Shown: piece by piece, positions 17,442 through 25,526 of the stretch
Layout of the letters: every line of letters starts with the position of its first letter
Position numbering within the stretch: position 1 is the stretch's first letter
Assembly (NCBI GenBank): GCA_020687605.1
Contig: JAJEQY010000040.1
Span: 1-31,530 of the forward strand
Reading direction: 5' to 3'
From: Intestinimonas aquisgranensis
Lineage (GTDB): Bacteria; Bacillota; Clostridia; Oscillospirales; Oscillospiraceae
Length of the DNA stretch: 31,530 bases
Position numbers and translations under genes: made by a program
The notes under the pieces: model-generated
Databases searched by the model: none
What the model was told of the DNA's origin: nothing
The model's input: the letters and a program-made list of their open reading frames with translations, nothing else

Positions 17442-18110
17442 TGGGATATCTACACGGTGCCAAAACACTCAATGGCTGAAACAAAGGGCGGGCAGACCCT
17501 GCCCGCCCTTGACCTTTATTCCGAACACGAAGGAGGAGATTCGGATGAAAAGCCCCACAAGTAATCGCCTGCTGGCGCTGCTACTGGTGTTAGTGATGCT
17601 TTTCACCATGGTGCCTGTGGCTTTTGCGGAGAATGAAACTGACGGACACCCTGAAATGTTCCAAGAAGATGGAGAGGATGGCGGAACGCCGGCAGATGAT
17701 ACAGATGAAGTTGTAATGCCAGATTCCATTACCATTTCTTTGCCGGGAACGCTAGACCCGATGAAAGTGGGTGAGGAGCGAACTCTGAACCTTGCCGTTA
17801 GTCCTGAGTTGACTGAGGAACAGATGGAAAAGGTCACTGTGGAATGGGGAACTACGAATAATTATGACAGAATCAGTTACACCGTGGACCCAGACGATCC
17901 CCGGAAACTGACTGTGAAAGCTGAGAAGACAGTAGAGACTACCATCACTGATCCGGTAACCATTACCTGCGTCATTCGTTGGGATGGCAAAAGCTCCAAT
18001 ACAGCCACATGTAATGCTACGGTTGTGCCCAATGACCCTGCCGGTGTGGCGGTCGACCCTAAGGAGCTGGAACTGGGGCCTGGAGAGACAAGACAGCTCA
18101 GCGCTTCGGT
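15000..18110. other. Compositional block across two surface-protein genes
   Basis: From about 15000 the codons become visibly richer in A/T third positions, and this continues through the 3' half of the first SLH gene, the intergenic gap, and the first ~190 codons of the second SLH gene. Codon use then returns to the C/G-ending pattern. The edges are estimated by eye. See the finding for interpretation. Confidence 0.5.
17484..17510 (+). terminator. Terminator-like hairpin between the two SLH genes
   Basis: A perfect 12-bp stem AAGGGCGGGCAG / CTGCCCGCCCTT (17484-17495 and 17499-17510) with a 3-base loop, 43 bases after the first stop codon. It is followed by GACCTTTATT rather than a clean U-tract, so it may be a weak or partial terminator, or may stabilise the upstream mRNA. 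The next gene starts 35 bases later, so readthrough could lower its expression relative to the first. Confidence 0.55.
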
Positions 18111-21100
18111 TTCCCCTGTAACCGCCGACCAGACGGTGAGTTGGCGCACCGCCAATTCCGCCATTGCCACGGTGGACAACACCGGCCTGGTCACCGGCGT
18201 GGCCGCCGGTGAGACCACCGTCACCGCCACCTCTGTGTCGGGCGGCAAAGAGGCCTCCTGTGCCATCACGGTTCAGGGTATCGTTCTTAACAACGAGAGC
18301 GTCACCGTCAAGGAGAACAACAACATTACCCTGGGCTACACGGTCTACGGAACCTCCATCAAAAACAACACGGTGGAGTGGAGCAGCAGTGCGCCCGCTA
18401 TCGCCCGGGTGGATAACGGCTATGTCTACGGCCTGACGGAGGGTACCGTTACCATCACCGCCAAGGTCAACGGGACCAGTTATACCGACACCTGTGAGGT
18501 CAAGGTAGAGCGCAACACCGCCGACGTCATCACCGCGTCGGTGGACGCCGGGGCGCCGCTGAGCTTTTCCAGCATTCAGTCCCGGATTCAGACCCAGTCC
18601 AGCAATGTGCTGGGCCGCTCCCTGAGCTACATCAGCGGCCTGTCGGTGTCCACCAGCCAGGGCACCCTCTACTACCGCTACCAGTCTGACAATGATACCG
18701 GCGCCGGCATCGGTACCGGTGAGCGCTACTATGTCAGCCCCTCCCTGGGCCAGATGGCCATCTCCGATATTTATTTCGTGCCCAAGGCCGATTTCAGCGG
18801 CACTGCCGTCATCAACTACACCGGCTACGCTGACGGCACCACCTTCTTTCAGGCCACCATCGAGGTGACTGTGGCCGAGCTGGAGGAGATCACCTACTCC
18901 ACCACCAGCCAGAAGGCGGTCCAGTTCAACGTGGACGACTTCAATCGTATGTGCCGCAGCCGTACGGGCCGTGATGTGAGCTATGTGGTCTTTGCCCAGC
19001 CCGACAGCAGCAAGGGCACCCTCTATTACGGCTATGTGTCCAACCAGAATTACGGCAGCAAGGTGGATGAGGCCAAGCAATACCGCCGCAGTGGTTCTCC
19101 CAGTCTGTCCGATGTGTACTTTGTACCTGCCGGGAGCTACACCGGTGAAGTCCTTGTCACATACACCGCCTACGACGTCAACGGCGACTCCTTCCGCGGA
19201 CGGGTGAAGGTACGGGTGTCCCAGAATACAGCCACCGGTGACCTCAACTATTCCATCTCCCAAGGCGGCAAGCTCACCCTGGACGATGACGACTTCAATG
19301 ACCTTTCCAAGAACGTCACCGGCTACGCCCTGGACTATGTCCGTTTCACCCTGCCCGCCTCCTCCAAGGGCACCCTCTACTACAACTATACCAGCAGCGG
19401 CAGCTATGACAGCCGGGTCACGGAATCCAAGAGCTATTACCGCTCCTCTTCCCCTTATCTCCGGCGTGTGACCTTTGTGGCCGACGGGGATTACACCGGT
19501 ACGGTGAGCCTGAGCTTTACTGCCTGGGACATCAAGGGAAACCAGTTCTCCGGTACAGTGGAGATCTCCGTGGGAGAGACCGGGAAGGGCGACATCCGCT
19601 ATTCCGCCTATGAGGGCGGCAAGGTGACCTTTGACGATAACGACTTCAATGACCTGTGCCGGGACCTCACCGGCAGTACCCTGAAGTATGTCCGCTTCAC
19701 TCTGCCTTCCTCGTCGGAGGGGACGCTCTACTATAATTACAGCAACGGCGACTACGACAGCAAGGTGACCGCCTCCAAGAGCTATTACCGCTCCGCCAGC
19801 CCCTATCTGGATAAGGTGTCTTTCGTGCCCAAGAGCGGCTTCACCGGCACTGTGTCCATCGACTTCACCGGTTACAGCACCGACGATGAGAAATTTGAGG
19901 GTACCGTGGAGATTGGAGTGGACACCCGGACCGACCAGATCTCTTATACCGTCCGCTATGGCGGGACGGTCACCTTTGATGACGGCGACTTCGATGCCCT
20001 ATCTGAGGACCTGACCGGTGAACGGCTGCGCTATGTCCGCTTTGAACTGCCCGCCTCCTCCAAGGGAACGCTCTACTACGACTACGATGACGGCGAGTAT
20101 GAGAGCAAGGTGACTGAGTCCAGAAGCTACTACCGCTCCGGCAACCCCTACCTGGATAAGGTGACCTTTGTTCCGGAGGAGGACTTCGCCGGTATCGTCA
20201 GCATCGACTTTACCGGCTGGAGCACCGATGGAGAAAAGTTTGAGGGTACTGTGGAGATCACAGTGGAGGCGCCCGCCGGTCCTACCCTCATCACTTACAC
20301 CACAGCCTATGCCCCCGTCACGTTCCGGGCCCAGGACTTCACCGCCGCCTGCAGCGACCGCGGGCTGGGTACACTGAAGTCTGTGCAGTTCACCTCTCCC
20401 AGCAGCTCCTACGGCCGCCTCTATTACCGGTACACCAATCTGAGCGATACCGGTACTGAGGTGCGGACCGGTACCACATATTACCCTGACAGTACCCCGA
20501 ACCTCTCCGAGGTGACCTTCCTGCCTAAGGCGGGCTATCAGGGGACCGTTACGATCACCTATACCGGCACCGACAGCCGGGGCAACACCTACCAGGGACA
20601 AGTTCAGATCAGGATACAGCCCAACAGCAACTCCAGATATTTCTACGACATGTCCAATACCAGCTGGGCGGTATCCGCCGTAGATCTCCTCTATGAAAAT
20701 GGTGTGGTCACAGGAACGGGCAGTGGGACCTTTGGTCCCGGCCTCCAGATCACCCGGGGAGATTTCATGCTCATGCTCTGTCGGGCCTTCGATCTGCAGG
20801 CCACCGGCGGTGTAGGTTTCCCTGATGTTTCGGCCGACAGCTATTACGCCCAGGCGGTGACCACTGCCCGGATCTTGGGGATCGCCGACGGCTATCCGGA
20901 CGGCGGGTTCCATCCGGAAGATCCGGTCACCCGGCAGGATGCTATGGTATTCCTCAAGAGGGCCATGCAGGCGGCGGGCTGGAGCATGGAGGCCGGAAAT
21001 ACAGCTCTGCTGAACAGCTATCCGGATGGCGGGACGGTGACACCCTACGCACAGGATGCGATGGCCACCATGGTCTCCTACGGTATCATCACCGGAACCT

Positions 21101-21180
21101 CGGACGGTCTCCTCTCTCCTCTGGGAAGAATGACTCGTGCAGAGATGGCCGTGGTCCTAGCTCGGGCACTGACCATATAA
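17545..21180 (+). CDS. Large SLH-domain surface protein with six tandem repeats
   Basis: A 1211-aa exported protein. The start is set by AAGGAGGAG 6-8 bases before the ATG, rather than the upstream in-frame 17509. Layout: signal peptide (1-30, ending VAFAEN); an acidic linker (about 31-60); an Ig-like segment; two Big_2/BID_2 domains (about 170-250 and 250-328, e.g. SWRTANSAIATVDNTGLVTG); six tandem repeats of about 117 aa (18529-20637); and three SLH domains at the C-terminus (about 1033-1211, e.g. VTRQDAMVFLKRAM and MTRAEMAVVLARAL). It is anchored to the cell wall by SLH, with repeats as a stalk. Cadherin-like/Big_9-like folding of the repeats is an inference from the FVPxxxFTGTVSIDFTGxS pattern. 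It is followed by a strong terminator. Confidence 0.85.
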   Translation: MKSPTSNRLLALLLVLVMLFTMVPVAFAENETDGHPEMFQEDGEDGGTPADDTDEVVMPDSITISLPGTLDPMKVGEERTLNLAVSPELTEEQMEKVTVEWGTTNNYDRISYTVDPDDPRKLTVKAEKTVETTITDPVTITCVIRWDGKSSNTATCNATVVPNDPAGVAVDPKELELGPGETRQLSASVSPVTADQTVSWRTANSAIATVDNTGLVTGVAAGETTVTATSVSGGKEASCAITVQGIVLNNESVTVKENNNITLGYTVYGTSIKNNTVEWSSSAPAIARVDNGYVYGLTEGTVTITAKVNGTSYTDTCEVKVERNTADVITASVDAGAPLSFSSIQSRIQTQSSNVLGRSLSYISGLSVSTSQGTLYYRYQSDNDTGAGIGTGERYYVSPSLGQMAISDIYFVPKADFSGTAVINYTGYADGTTFFQATIEVTVAELEEITYSTTSQKAVQFNVDDFNRMCRSRTGRDVSYVVFAQPDSSKGTLYYGYVSNQNYGSKVDEAKQYRRSGSPSLSDVYFVPAGSYTGEVLVTYTAYDVNGDSFRGRVKVRVSQNTATGDLNYSISQGGKLTLDDDDFNDLSKNVTGYALDYVRFTLPASSKGTLYYNYTSSGSYDSRVTESKSYYRSSSPYLRRVTFVADGDYTGTVSLSFTAWDIKGNQFSGTVEISVGETGKGDIRYSAYEGGKVTFDDNDFNDLCRDLTGSTLKYVRFTLPSSSEGTLYYNYSNGDYDSKVTASKSYYRSASPYLDKVSFVPKSGFTGTVSIDFTGYSTDDEKFEGTVEIGVDTRTDQISYTVRYGGTVTFDDGDFDALSEDLTGERLRYVRFELPASSKGTLYYDYDDGEYESKVTESRSYYRSGNPYLDKVTFVPEEDFAGIVSIDFTGWSTDGEKFEGTVEITVEAPAGPTLITYTTAYAPVTFRAQDFTAACSDRGLGTLKSVQFTSPSSSYGRLYYRYTNLSDTGTEVRTGTTYYPDSTPNLSEVTFLPKAGYQGTVTITYTGTDSRGNTYQGQVQIRIQPNSNSRYFYDMSNTSWAVSAVDLLYENGVVTGTGSGTFGPGLQITRGDFMLMLCRAFDLQATGGVGFPDVSADSYYAQAVTTARILGIADGYPDGGFHPEDPVTRQDAMVFLKRAMQAAGWSMEAGNTALLNSYPDGGTVTPYAQDAMATMVSYGIITGTSDGLLSPLGRMTRAEMAVVLARALTI
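18529..20637 (+). repeat. Six tandem ~117-aa coding repeats
   Basis: Unit borders by common motif: 18529-18888 (120 aa), 18889-19242 (118), 19243-19593 (117), 19594-19938 (115), 19939-20289 (117), 20290-20637 (116). Each begins with an ITYS/ISYT-like strand, carries a SSKGTLYYNY motif, a YYRS.SPYLDKVTFVP segment, and ends in GTVEITV. Units 3-5 are most alike; the first, second and last are more divergent. This suggests internal duplication from the middle outwards. Confidence 0.9.
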
Positions 21181-21191
21181 TACAAATTGTA

Positions 21192-21235
21192 AAAGAATCA
21201 CCATCGCAGTACCGGTAATGCGATGGTGATTCTTT
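21192..21235 (+). terminator. Strong intrinsic terminator after the SLH gene
   Basis: A 17-bp perfect stem (AAAGAATCACCATCGCA at 21192-21208 with its complement at 21219-21235) and a 10-base loop, starting 11 bases after the stop codon. It ends in TCTTTCATTT. It separates the surface-protein operon from the flagellar operon. Confidence 0.85.
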
Positions 21236-21479
21236 CATTTAAACATAAAAACCAGTAAAAAGTCCAAAAAATGAGATGTTTAAATATACTATTTGTCATA
21301 TAGGCGGTGAACGTGAACTGGAAATTCGAAATTATTATATTATACTTTCGAAAGAAAGCGATATATATTTTGAAACGTAAAAAATAGACGAAAAATTGTC
21401 AAAATGACAACAGTGCAGATGGTCCGAACAGAAAAACAGTGCATAAGAGAAAAAATTCATTTTTTTTAGTTAGACGTAC
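21236..21479. other. AT-rich non-coding region with palindromes upstream of flgB
   Basis: No gene is seen on either strand here. The base composition is much more A/T-rich than the surrounding coding DNA. Two inverted repeats stand out: CTTTCGAAAG (21345-21354) and TTGTCA-AAA-TGACAA (21396-21410). Either could be an operator site for a regulator of the flagellar operon, but no known consensus was matched. T/A-tracts at 21451-21468 could act as an UP element or bend. Confidence 0.5.
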
Positions 21480-21508
21480 TTGAAAAAATTACAGAAATAA
21501 TCTAAAAT
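21480..21508 (+). promoter_or_regulatory. SigA-type promoter of the flagellar operon
   Basis: TTGAAA (21480-21485), a 17-base spacer, TAAAAT (21503-21508): one mismatch to consensus in each hexamer with ideal spacing. A/T tracts lie upstream. The expected transcription start is near 21515, leaving a leader of about 130 bases before flgB. Confidence 0.65.
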
Positions 21509-21520
21509 AATCACCGATAT
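21494..21520 (+). promoter_or_regulatory. SigD-type promoter overlapping the SigA promoter
   Basis: GAAA (21494-21497), a 15-base spacer, ACCGATAT (21513-21520), against consensus TAAA-N15-GCCGATAT. It overlaps the SigA-like -10 region, so the two holoenzymes could not occupy the site together. The same sigma type is inferred for cheA at 10021-10047. Confidence 0.6.
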
Positions 21521-21561
21521 AAAAAATGTTGCTTTTGTACGGCATTATGTGTAACCAAAAT

Positions 21562-21600
21562 ATATTCTGTTTTTCCTTAATTCTGGAAAAAACAGAATAT
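21562..21600 (+). other. Leader hairpin upstream of flgB
   Basis: A 15-bp stem (21562-21576 with 21585-21600, one bulged A) and an 8-base loop, in the transcribed leader between the promoters and flgB. No U-tract follows, so it is not a classic terminator. It could affect mRNA stability or be part of a regulatory leader. The flgB ribosome binding site (GGGG at 21634) lies 34 bases downstream. Confidence 0.5.
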
Positions 21601-21647
21601 TAATAGCAAATTAGTAAGATGCCGCAAGAAAAATGGGGTCGTAAATA

Positions 21648-22034
21648 ATGGATTCGATCATGCAAGCCTCAGATTTGATGATGCGGCGCTCGATGGAATA
21701 CCTGTGGACGAAGCAAAGATGTATATTGGATAACATTGCAAATGTCGAGACGCCTGGCTACAAAACAAAATATGTTACATTTGAAGAATCACTGGAAGAT
21801 GCCATCCGTTCCGCAGCCCAGAAGGAAAGCGGCGGTGCCTCTTCGATCCGGCAGGCCGTTGAAGATGCAACTATTCAGGTCCTGGAGGCGGAAGAGAGTA
21901 CACGAATGGATGACAATGGTGTCAATATCACGGAGCAGGCGGTTGAGATGGCCAGGACTGGGTATCAGCTGCAATACGTGATGGACGCTATCTCCAGTGA
22001 TTTTTCTTTGCTTCGTAAAGCAATCGGTGGTTAA
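21648..22034 (+). CDS. flgB: Flagellar basal-body rod protein FlgB
   Basis: A 128-aa proximal rod protein, exported through the flagellar type III apparatus. It has the family N-terminal helix with NIANVETPGYK at about residues 30-40, and a C-terminal helix with EMARTGYQLQYVMDAIS. Length is normal. The ribosome binding site is weak (GGGG, about 10 bases upstream), unlike the later genes. It is the first gene of the flgB-flgE operon, 15 bp before flgC. Confidence 0.95.
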   Translation: MDSIMQASDLMMRRSMEYLWTKQRCILDNIANVETPGYKTKYVTFEESLEDAIRSAAQKESGGASSIRQAVEDATIQVLEAEESTRMDDNGVNITEQAVEMARTGYQLQYVMDAISSDFSLLRKAIGG

Positions 22035-22048
22035 CGGGAGGGAGCAAC

Positions 22049-22498
22049 ATGGCCTTTCTTAATTCTATGAGTGTGGTTGGATCCGGGCTGACTGCTCAGC
22101 AGTTCCGGCTGGATGTCATTTCAGAAAATATCACCAACATGTCCACGACCCGCACGGAAGCGGGTGGAGCTTACCGCCGGAAGATGGTTGTGCTGGAGGA
22201 GGCGGGAGCTCAGAATCCATTCCAGGCTGCACTGGCGCGTGCCAGAGGTGAAGAGGTCCAGAACCAACAGGGCGGTGTCCGCGTGGCCGAGGTGGTGGAA
22301 GACCCCTCCGATTTCAAGCTGGTCTACGATCCCACTCACCCGGATGCGAATGCGGACGGCTATGTAGAGATGCCCAATGTGGACCTGGTGAAGGAGATGG
22401 CCGATGCCATGGCGGCAAATCAGGCCTATTCTGCGAACGTAACCGCTTTCAATGTGCTTAAGCAGGTGACTGCCAAGGGACTGGAGATCGGGAAATAA
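22049..22498 (+). CDS. flgC: Flagellar basal-body rod protein FlgC
   Basis: A 149-aa rod protein. The N-terminus has SGLTAQQFRLDVISENITNMSTTRT, the usual rod/hook N-terminal motif, and the C-terminus has VKEMADAMAANQAYSANVTAFNVLK. The FKLVYDPTHPDANADGYV segment is characteristic of FlgC. A GGGAGGGAG site stands before the ATG. It joins FlgB and FliE in the proximal rod. Confidence 0.95.
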   Translation: MAFLNSMSVVGSGLTAQQFRLDVISENITNMSTTRTEAGGAYRRKMVVLEEAGAQNPFQAALARARGEEVQNQQGGVRVAEVVEDPSDFKLVYDPTHPDANADGYVEMPNVDLVKEMADAMAANQAYSANVTAFNVLKQVTAKGLEIGK

Positions 22499-22520
22499 GT
22501 CGTAAGTGGAGTGAAGCGGA

Positions 22521-22838
22521 ATGAGTATGGAATTGCAGACAATGGCGGCCATTCGCCCTCTGTGGGAGACCGCCGCAGCAGGAGAGAGCATGAGCGTCGG
22601 CCATACAGATGGACCGGCGCTTCCCTTTGCAGATGTATTTCAGTCGGCGATCGAGAATGTGCGTGAGACCGATACGGTTTACAGAGAGAAAGAGTACCTC
22701 CTGGCGACTGGACAGCTGGACAACCCCGCGGAGGTGACCATTGCGGCCACCGAGGCGTCTACGTCGCTGGAACTGTTGATTCAGTTGAGAAGTCGAGCGC
22801 TGGATGCATACAGCGAATTGATGCGCATCAGTATGTAA
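22521..22838 (+). CDS. fliE: Flagellar hook-basal body complex protein FliE
   Basis: A 105-aa protein that links the MS-ring to the rod. The C-terminal half (about residues 36-105: FADVFQSAIENV, LATGQLDNPAEVTIAATEAS, LELLIQLRSRALDAYSELMRISM) matches FliE throughout. The first ~30 residues are variable. It lies 22 bp after flgC and 37 bp before fliF. Confidence 0.95.
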   Translation: MSMELQTMAAIRPLWETAAAGESMSVGHTDGPALPFADVFQSAIENVRETDTVYREKEYLLATGQLDNPAEVTIAATEASTSLELLIQLRSRALDAYSELMRISM

Positions 22839-22875
22839 TGTGGTAAGAAGTAACCCGTGAGCGGAGGCTGGGACT

Positions 22876-24489
22876 GTGCAGGAGAAGGTAAAGGACTTTC
22901 TGAGCAAGGGAAAGCAGTGGTGGTCAGGCACCGCGAAAAAAACAAAAATACTGTTGGGTGCCGTCCTGGTGGTCATGCTTGCGGCCATTGTCGTCATCGT
23001 GGCGGTGAGCATGAACCGCCCCTATGTCACGCTGTTCACCGAGCTCAATCAGACGGACATGTCCGCCATCGTGACCTATCTCTCTGACAATGGCGTCACT
23101 GATTATAAAGTGAGCGGGGACAACACCATTCTGGTGCCGGAGGATCAGGAGGCACAGCTCAAGGCGGCGCTGCTGACCGAGGGCTATCCCAGTTCGGGTT
23201 TTGCCTACTCCACCTATTTTGACCATGTGGGCAGCCTGACCACCGAGGCCGAGCGGAACCAGTTGGTGCTCTATGAGCTCCAGGACCGCACTGCGGCAGT
23301 CATCCGTAGCATGGATGGCGTGAAGGACGCGGTGGTCCAGTTTACGCCCGGTGAGGACCGGACCTATGTGCTGGACAGCGGCAATGTGGTGGAGGCATCT
23401 GCCTACGTCATGGTGACCATGAAGGACGGCATGAAGCTGGACGCCACCCAGGCGCAGGGCATCCGCAACCTGGTCAGCCGGTCGCTGCAGGGCCTGAAGG
23501 TGGACAACATCAGTATCGTGGATGCCTACGGCAACACCTATTCCACGGAGGATTCCCTCACTGACATCCAGGATACATCCGCCCTCAAGCTGCAGCTGGA
23601 GGAACAGGTCAACAACACCGTGCGCACCAATATCATGCAGGTGCTTACGCCTCTGTATGGTGCCGATAACGTGCGGGTGAGTGTCAACAGCACCGTGAAT
23701 GTGGACCGGACCTATACCGACGCCACCGACTACAGCCTGGAGGACTGGGCCACAGGCAGTGACGACGGCATCATCGGCAAACGGATCTGGGACGACCAGA
23801 TCGTCCGGGATGATGGCGCCGATACCGCCGGTGGTGTGGCTGGTACCGAGTCCAACGCCGACCTGAGCACCTATGTGGAACAGGAGCAGCAGGTGGACGG
23901 TACGGAACAGGTGGTCTCCAGCTCCGGTGAGAGCGACCGCCTGGTGGACACCACCAAGCAGCAGGTGGAGCACGTCTCCGGATATATTTCCGACATCATG
24001 GTGTCGGTCACCATCAATCAGTCTGCCGCCGGCGGAGTGGATGAGACGGATCTTTATCCTCACATCGCCCGGGCGGCCGGTATCGGTGAAGATGTCCAGG
24101 ACCAGAAGATCCACGTCCTCATCGCCCCATTCTACCAGGAGAACACCGACGCGATCGTCCCTGGCGGCCCGTCCGCCATCCCAATGTGGGCGATCCTGGC
24201 AGCGGGCGGCGGCCTGGCGGTCTTCCTGGTGCTGCTGGTGATCTTCCTCCTGCTGCGGCGGCGGAAGAAACGCAAACAGGCGGCCCAGCTGGCCGATCAG
24301 ATGGCCCAGATGATGCGGAACGCTCCGACAACCGTCCAGGCGGCGCCGGAGGGAGCTGACATCATGGATATGGACACGGAGAAGAGCATGGAGCTGCGGA
24401 AGGACGTGCGCAAGTTTGCCGAGGAGAACCCGGAAATTGCGGCACAGATGGTGAAAGCCTGGCTGCGGGAAGGGGATAGTGTGGAATGA
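22876..24489 (+). CDS. fliF: Flagellar MS-ring protein FliF
   Basis: A 537-aa membrane-ring protein. The first transmembrane helix is at about residues 18-40 (LLGAVLVVMLAAIVVIVAV), followed by YscJ/FliF ring-building domains (EGYPSSGFAYS, GVKDAVVQFTPGEDRTYV, NLVSRSLQGL), a variable linker rich in D/T/G, a second transmembrane helix at about 436-460, and a FliG-binding tail (ENPEIAAQMVKAWLRE). The start is GTG at 22876 with GCGGAGG 7-8 bases upstream. It overlaps fliG by ATGA, coupling their translation as usual. Confidence 0.95.
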   Translation: MQEKVKDFLSKGKQWWSGTAKKTKILLGAVLVVMLAAIVVIVAVSMNRPYVTLFTELNQTDMSAIVTYLSDNGVTDYKVSGDNTILVPEDQEAQLKAALLTEGYPSSGFAYSTYFDHVGSLTTEAERNQLVLYELQDRTAAVIRSMDGVKDAVVQFTPGEDRTYVLDSGNVVEASAYVMVTMKDGMKLDATQAQGIRNLVSRSLQGLKVDNISIVDAYGNTYSTEDSLTDIQDTSALKLQLEEQVNNTVRTNIMQVLTPLYGADNVRVSVNSTVNVDRTYTDATDYSLEDWATGSDDGIIGKRIWDDQIVRDDGADTAGGVAGTESNADLSTYVEQEQQVDGTEQVVSSSGESDRLVDTTKQQVEHVSGYISDIMVSVTINQSAAGGVDETDLYPHIARAAGIGEDVQDQKIHVLIAPFYQENTDAIVPGGPSAIPMWAILAAGGGLAVFLVLLVIFLLLRRRKKRKQAAQLADQMAQMMRNAPTTVQAAPEGADIMDMDTEKSMELRKDVRKFAEENPEIAAQMVKAWLREGDSVE

Positions 24490-25526
24490 GCGAGACAGTC
24501 TCCGCCGCGCAGAGCGGCGGCAGTCAGGTAAAGCTGACCAGGCAGCAGAAGGCGGCCGCGGTCATTGTCTCCCTGGGTACGGAAAAGGCATCCCAGCTCT
24601 ATCAATATATGGACCCTGAGGATGTCGAGCAGATCACTCTGGAGGTGGCTCGCCTGGGCTACCTGGACTCAGCCACCACCGAGGAGGTCCTGAAGGAATA
24701 CTACCAGATGTGCCAGACCAACAAGGCGGTGACCGAGGGTGGTCTGGAGTACGCTAGGGCGGTGCTGGAAAAGGCCTACGGTGCCCAGGCTGCGGACAGC
24801 CTGCTGGAAAAGGTGACCAAGTCCCTGAAAAACCGGGAGTTCTCCTTCCTCAACAAGGCGGATGAGAAATCCCTGTACGCCGCCCTTCAGCACGAGCGGC
24901 CTCAGACCATCGCCCTGGTCCTCTCCTACGTGGACCCGGAGAAGTCGGCCGCTGTCATCGAGGAGCTCGACCCGGAGCGGCAGATGAAGGTGGTGGAGAA
25001 CATCGCCAACATGGAGAGTGCCTCTCCCGCCGCCGTGAAGATCATCGAGGCCGAGATGGAGAAGAAGTTCACCAACCTGATGGCCACCAACAATGTGAAG
25101 GTGGGCGGTGTGGACTATGTGGCCAGCATCATGAATAATCTGGACCGGTCCAGCGAGAAGAGCATCTTCGATCGCCTCACCGCCCACAATGCCGAACTGG
25201 CCGATGAGATCCGGAAACGGATGTTTGTCTTTGAGGACATCATCGGCATGGACGACCGGTCGGTGCAGCGCTTCGTCCGGGACTGCGATCCCAGGGACCT
25301 GGTCCTGGCCCTCAAGGGCAGCAACGCCGAGGTGGCCAACAAGATCTTTGCCAATATGTCCACCCGTATGGCGCAGAGCATCAGAGACGACCTGGAGATC
25401 ACCTCCAACGTCCGTATCCGGGACGTGGAGGAGGCCCAGCAGCGCATCGTTTCCATCATCCGCGACCTGGAGGAAAAGAACGAGCTGATCATCATCAAGG
25501 GCGGAAAGGACGATATCATTGCCTAA
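24486..25526 (+). CDS. fliG: Flagellar motor switch protein FliG
   Basis: A 346-aa switch-ring protein that binds FliF, FliM and the stator. Visible are the N-terminal AAVIVSLGTEKASQLYQYM, the middle HERPQTIALVLSYVDPEK (EHPQ-type motif), and the torque helix region DEIRKRMFVFEDIIGMDDRSVQR with its charged residues, followed by the C-terminal domain. Length is normal. It overlaps both fliF and fliH. Confidence 0.95.
   Translation: MSETVSAAQSGGSQVKLTRQQKAAAVIVSLGTEKASQLYQYMDPEDVEQITLEVARLGYLDSATTEEVLKEYYQMCQTNKAVTEGGLEYARAVLEKAYGAQAADSLLEKVTKSLKNREFSFLNKADEKSLYAALQHERPQTIALVLSYVDPEKSAAVIEELDPERQMKVVENIANMESASPAAVKIIEAEMEKKFTNLMATNNVKVGGVDYVASIMNNLDRSSEKSIFDRLTAHNAELADEIRKRMFVFEDIIGMDDRSVQRFVRDCDPRDLVLALKGSNAEVANKIFANMSTRMAQSIRDDLEITSNVRIRDVEEAQQRIVSIIRDLEEKNELIIIKGGKDDIIA

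Noticed and set aside
17752..19263. Long minus-strand open frame opposite the second SLH gene
   Set aside because: Same reasoning: no recognisable family, opposite a clear coding gene.
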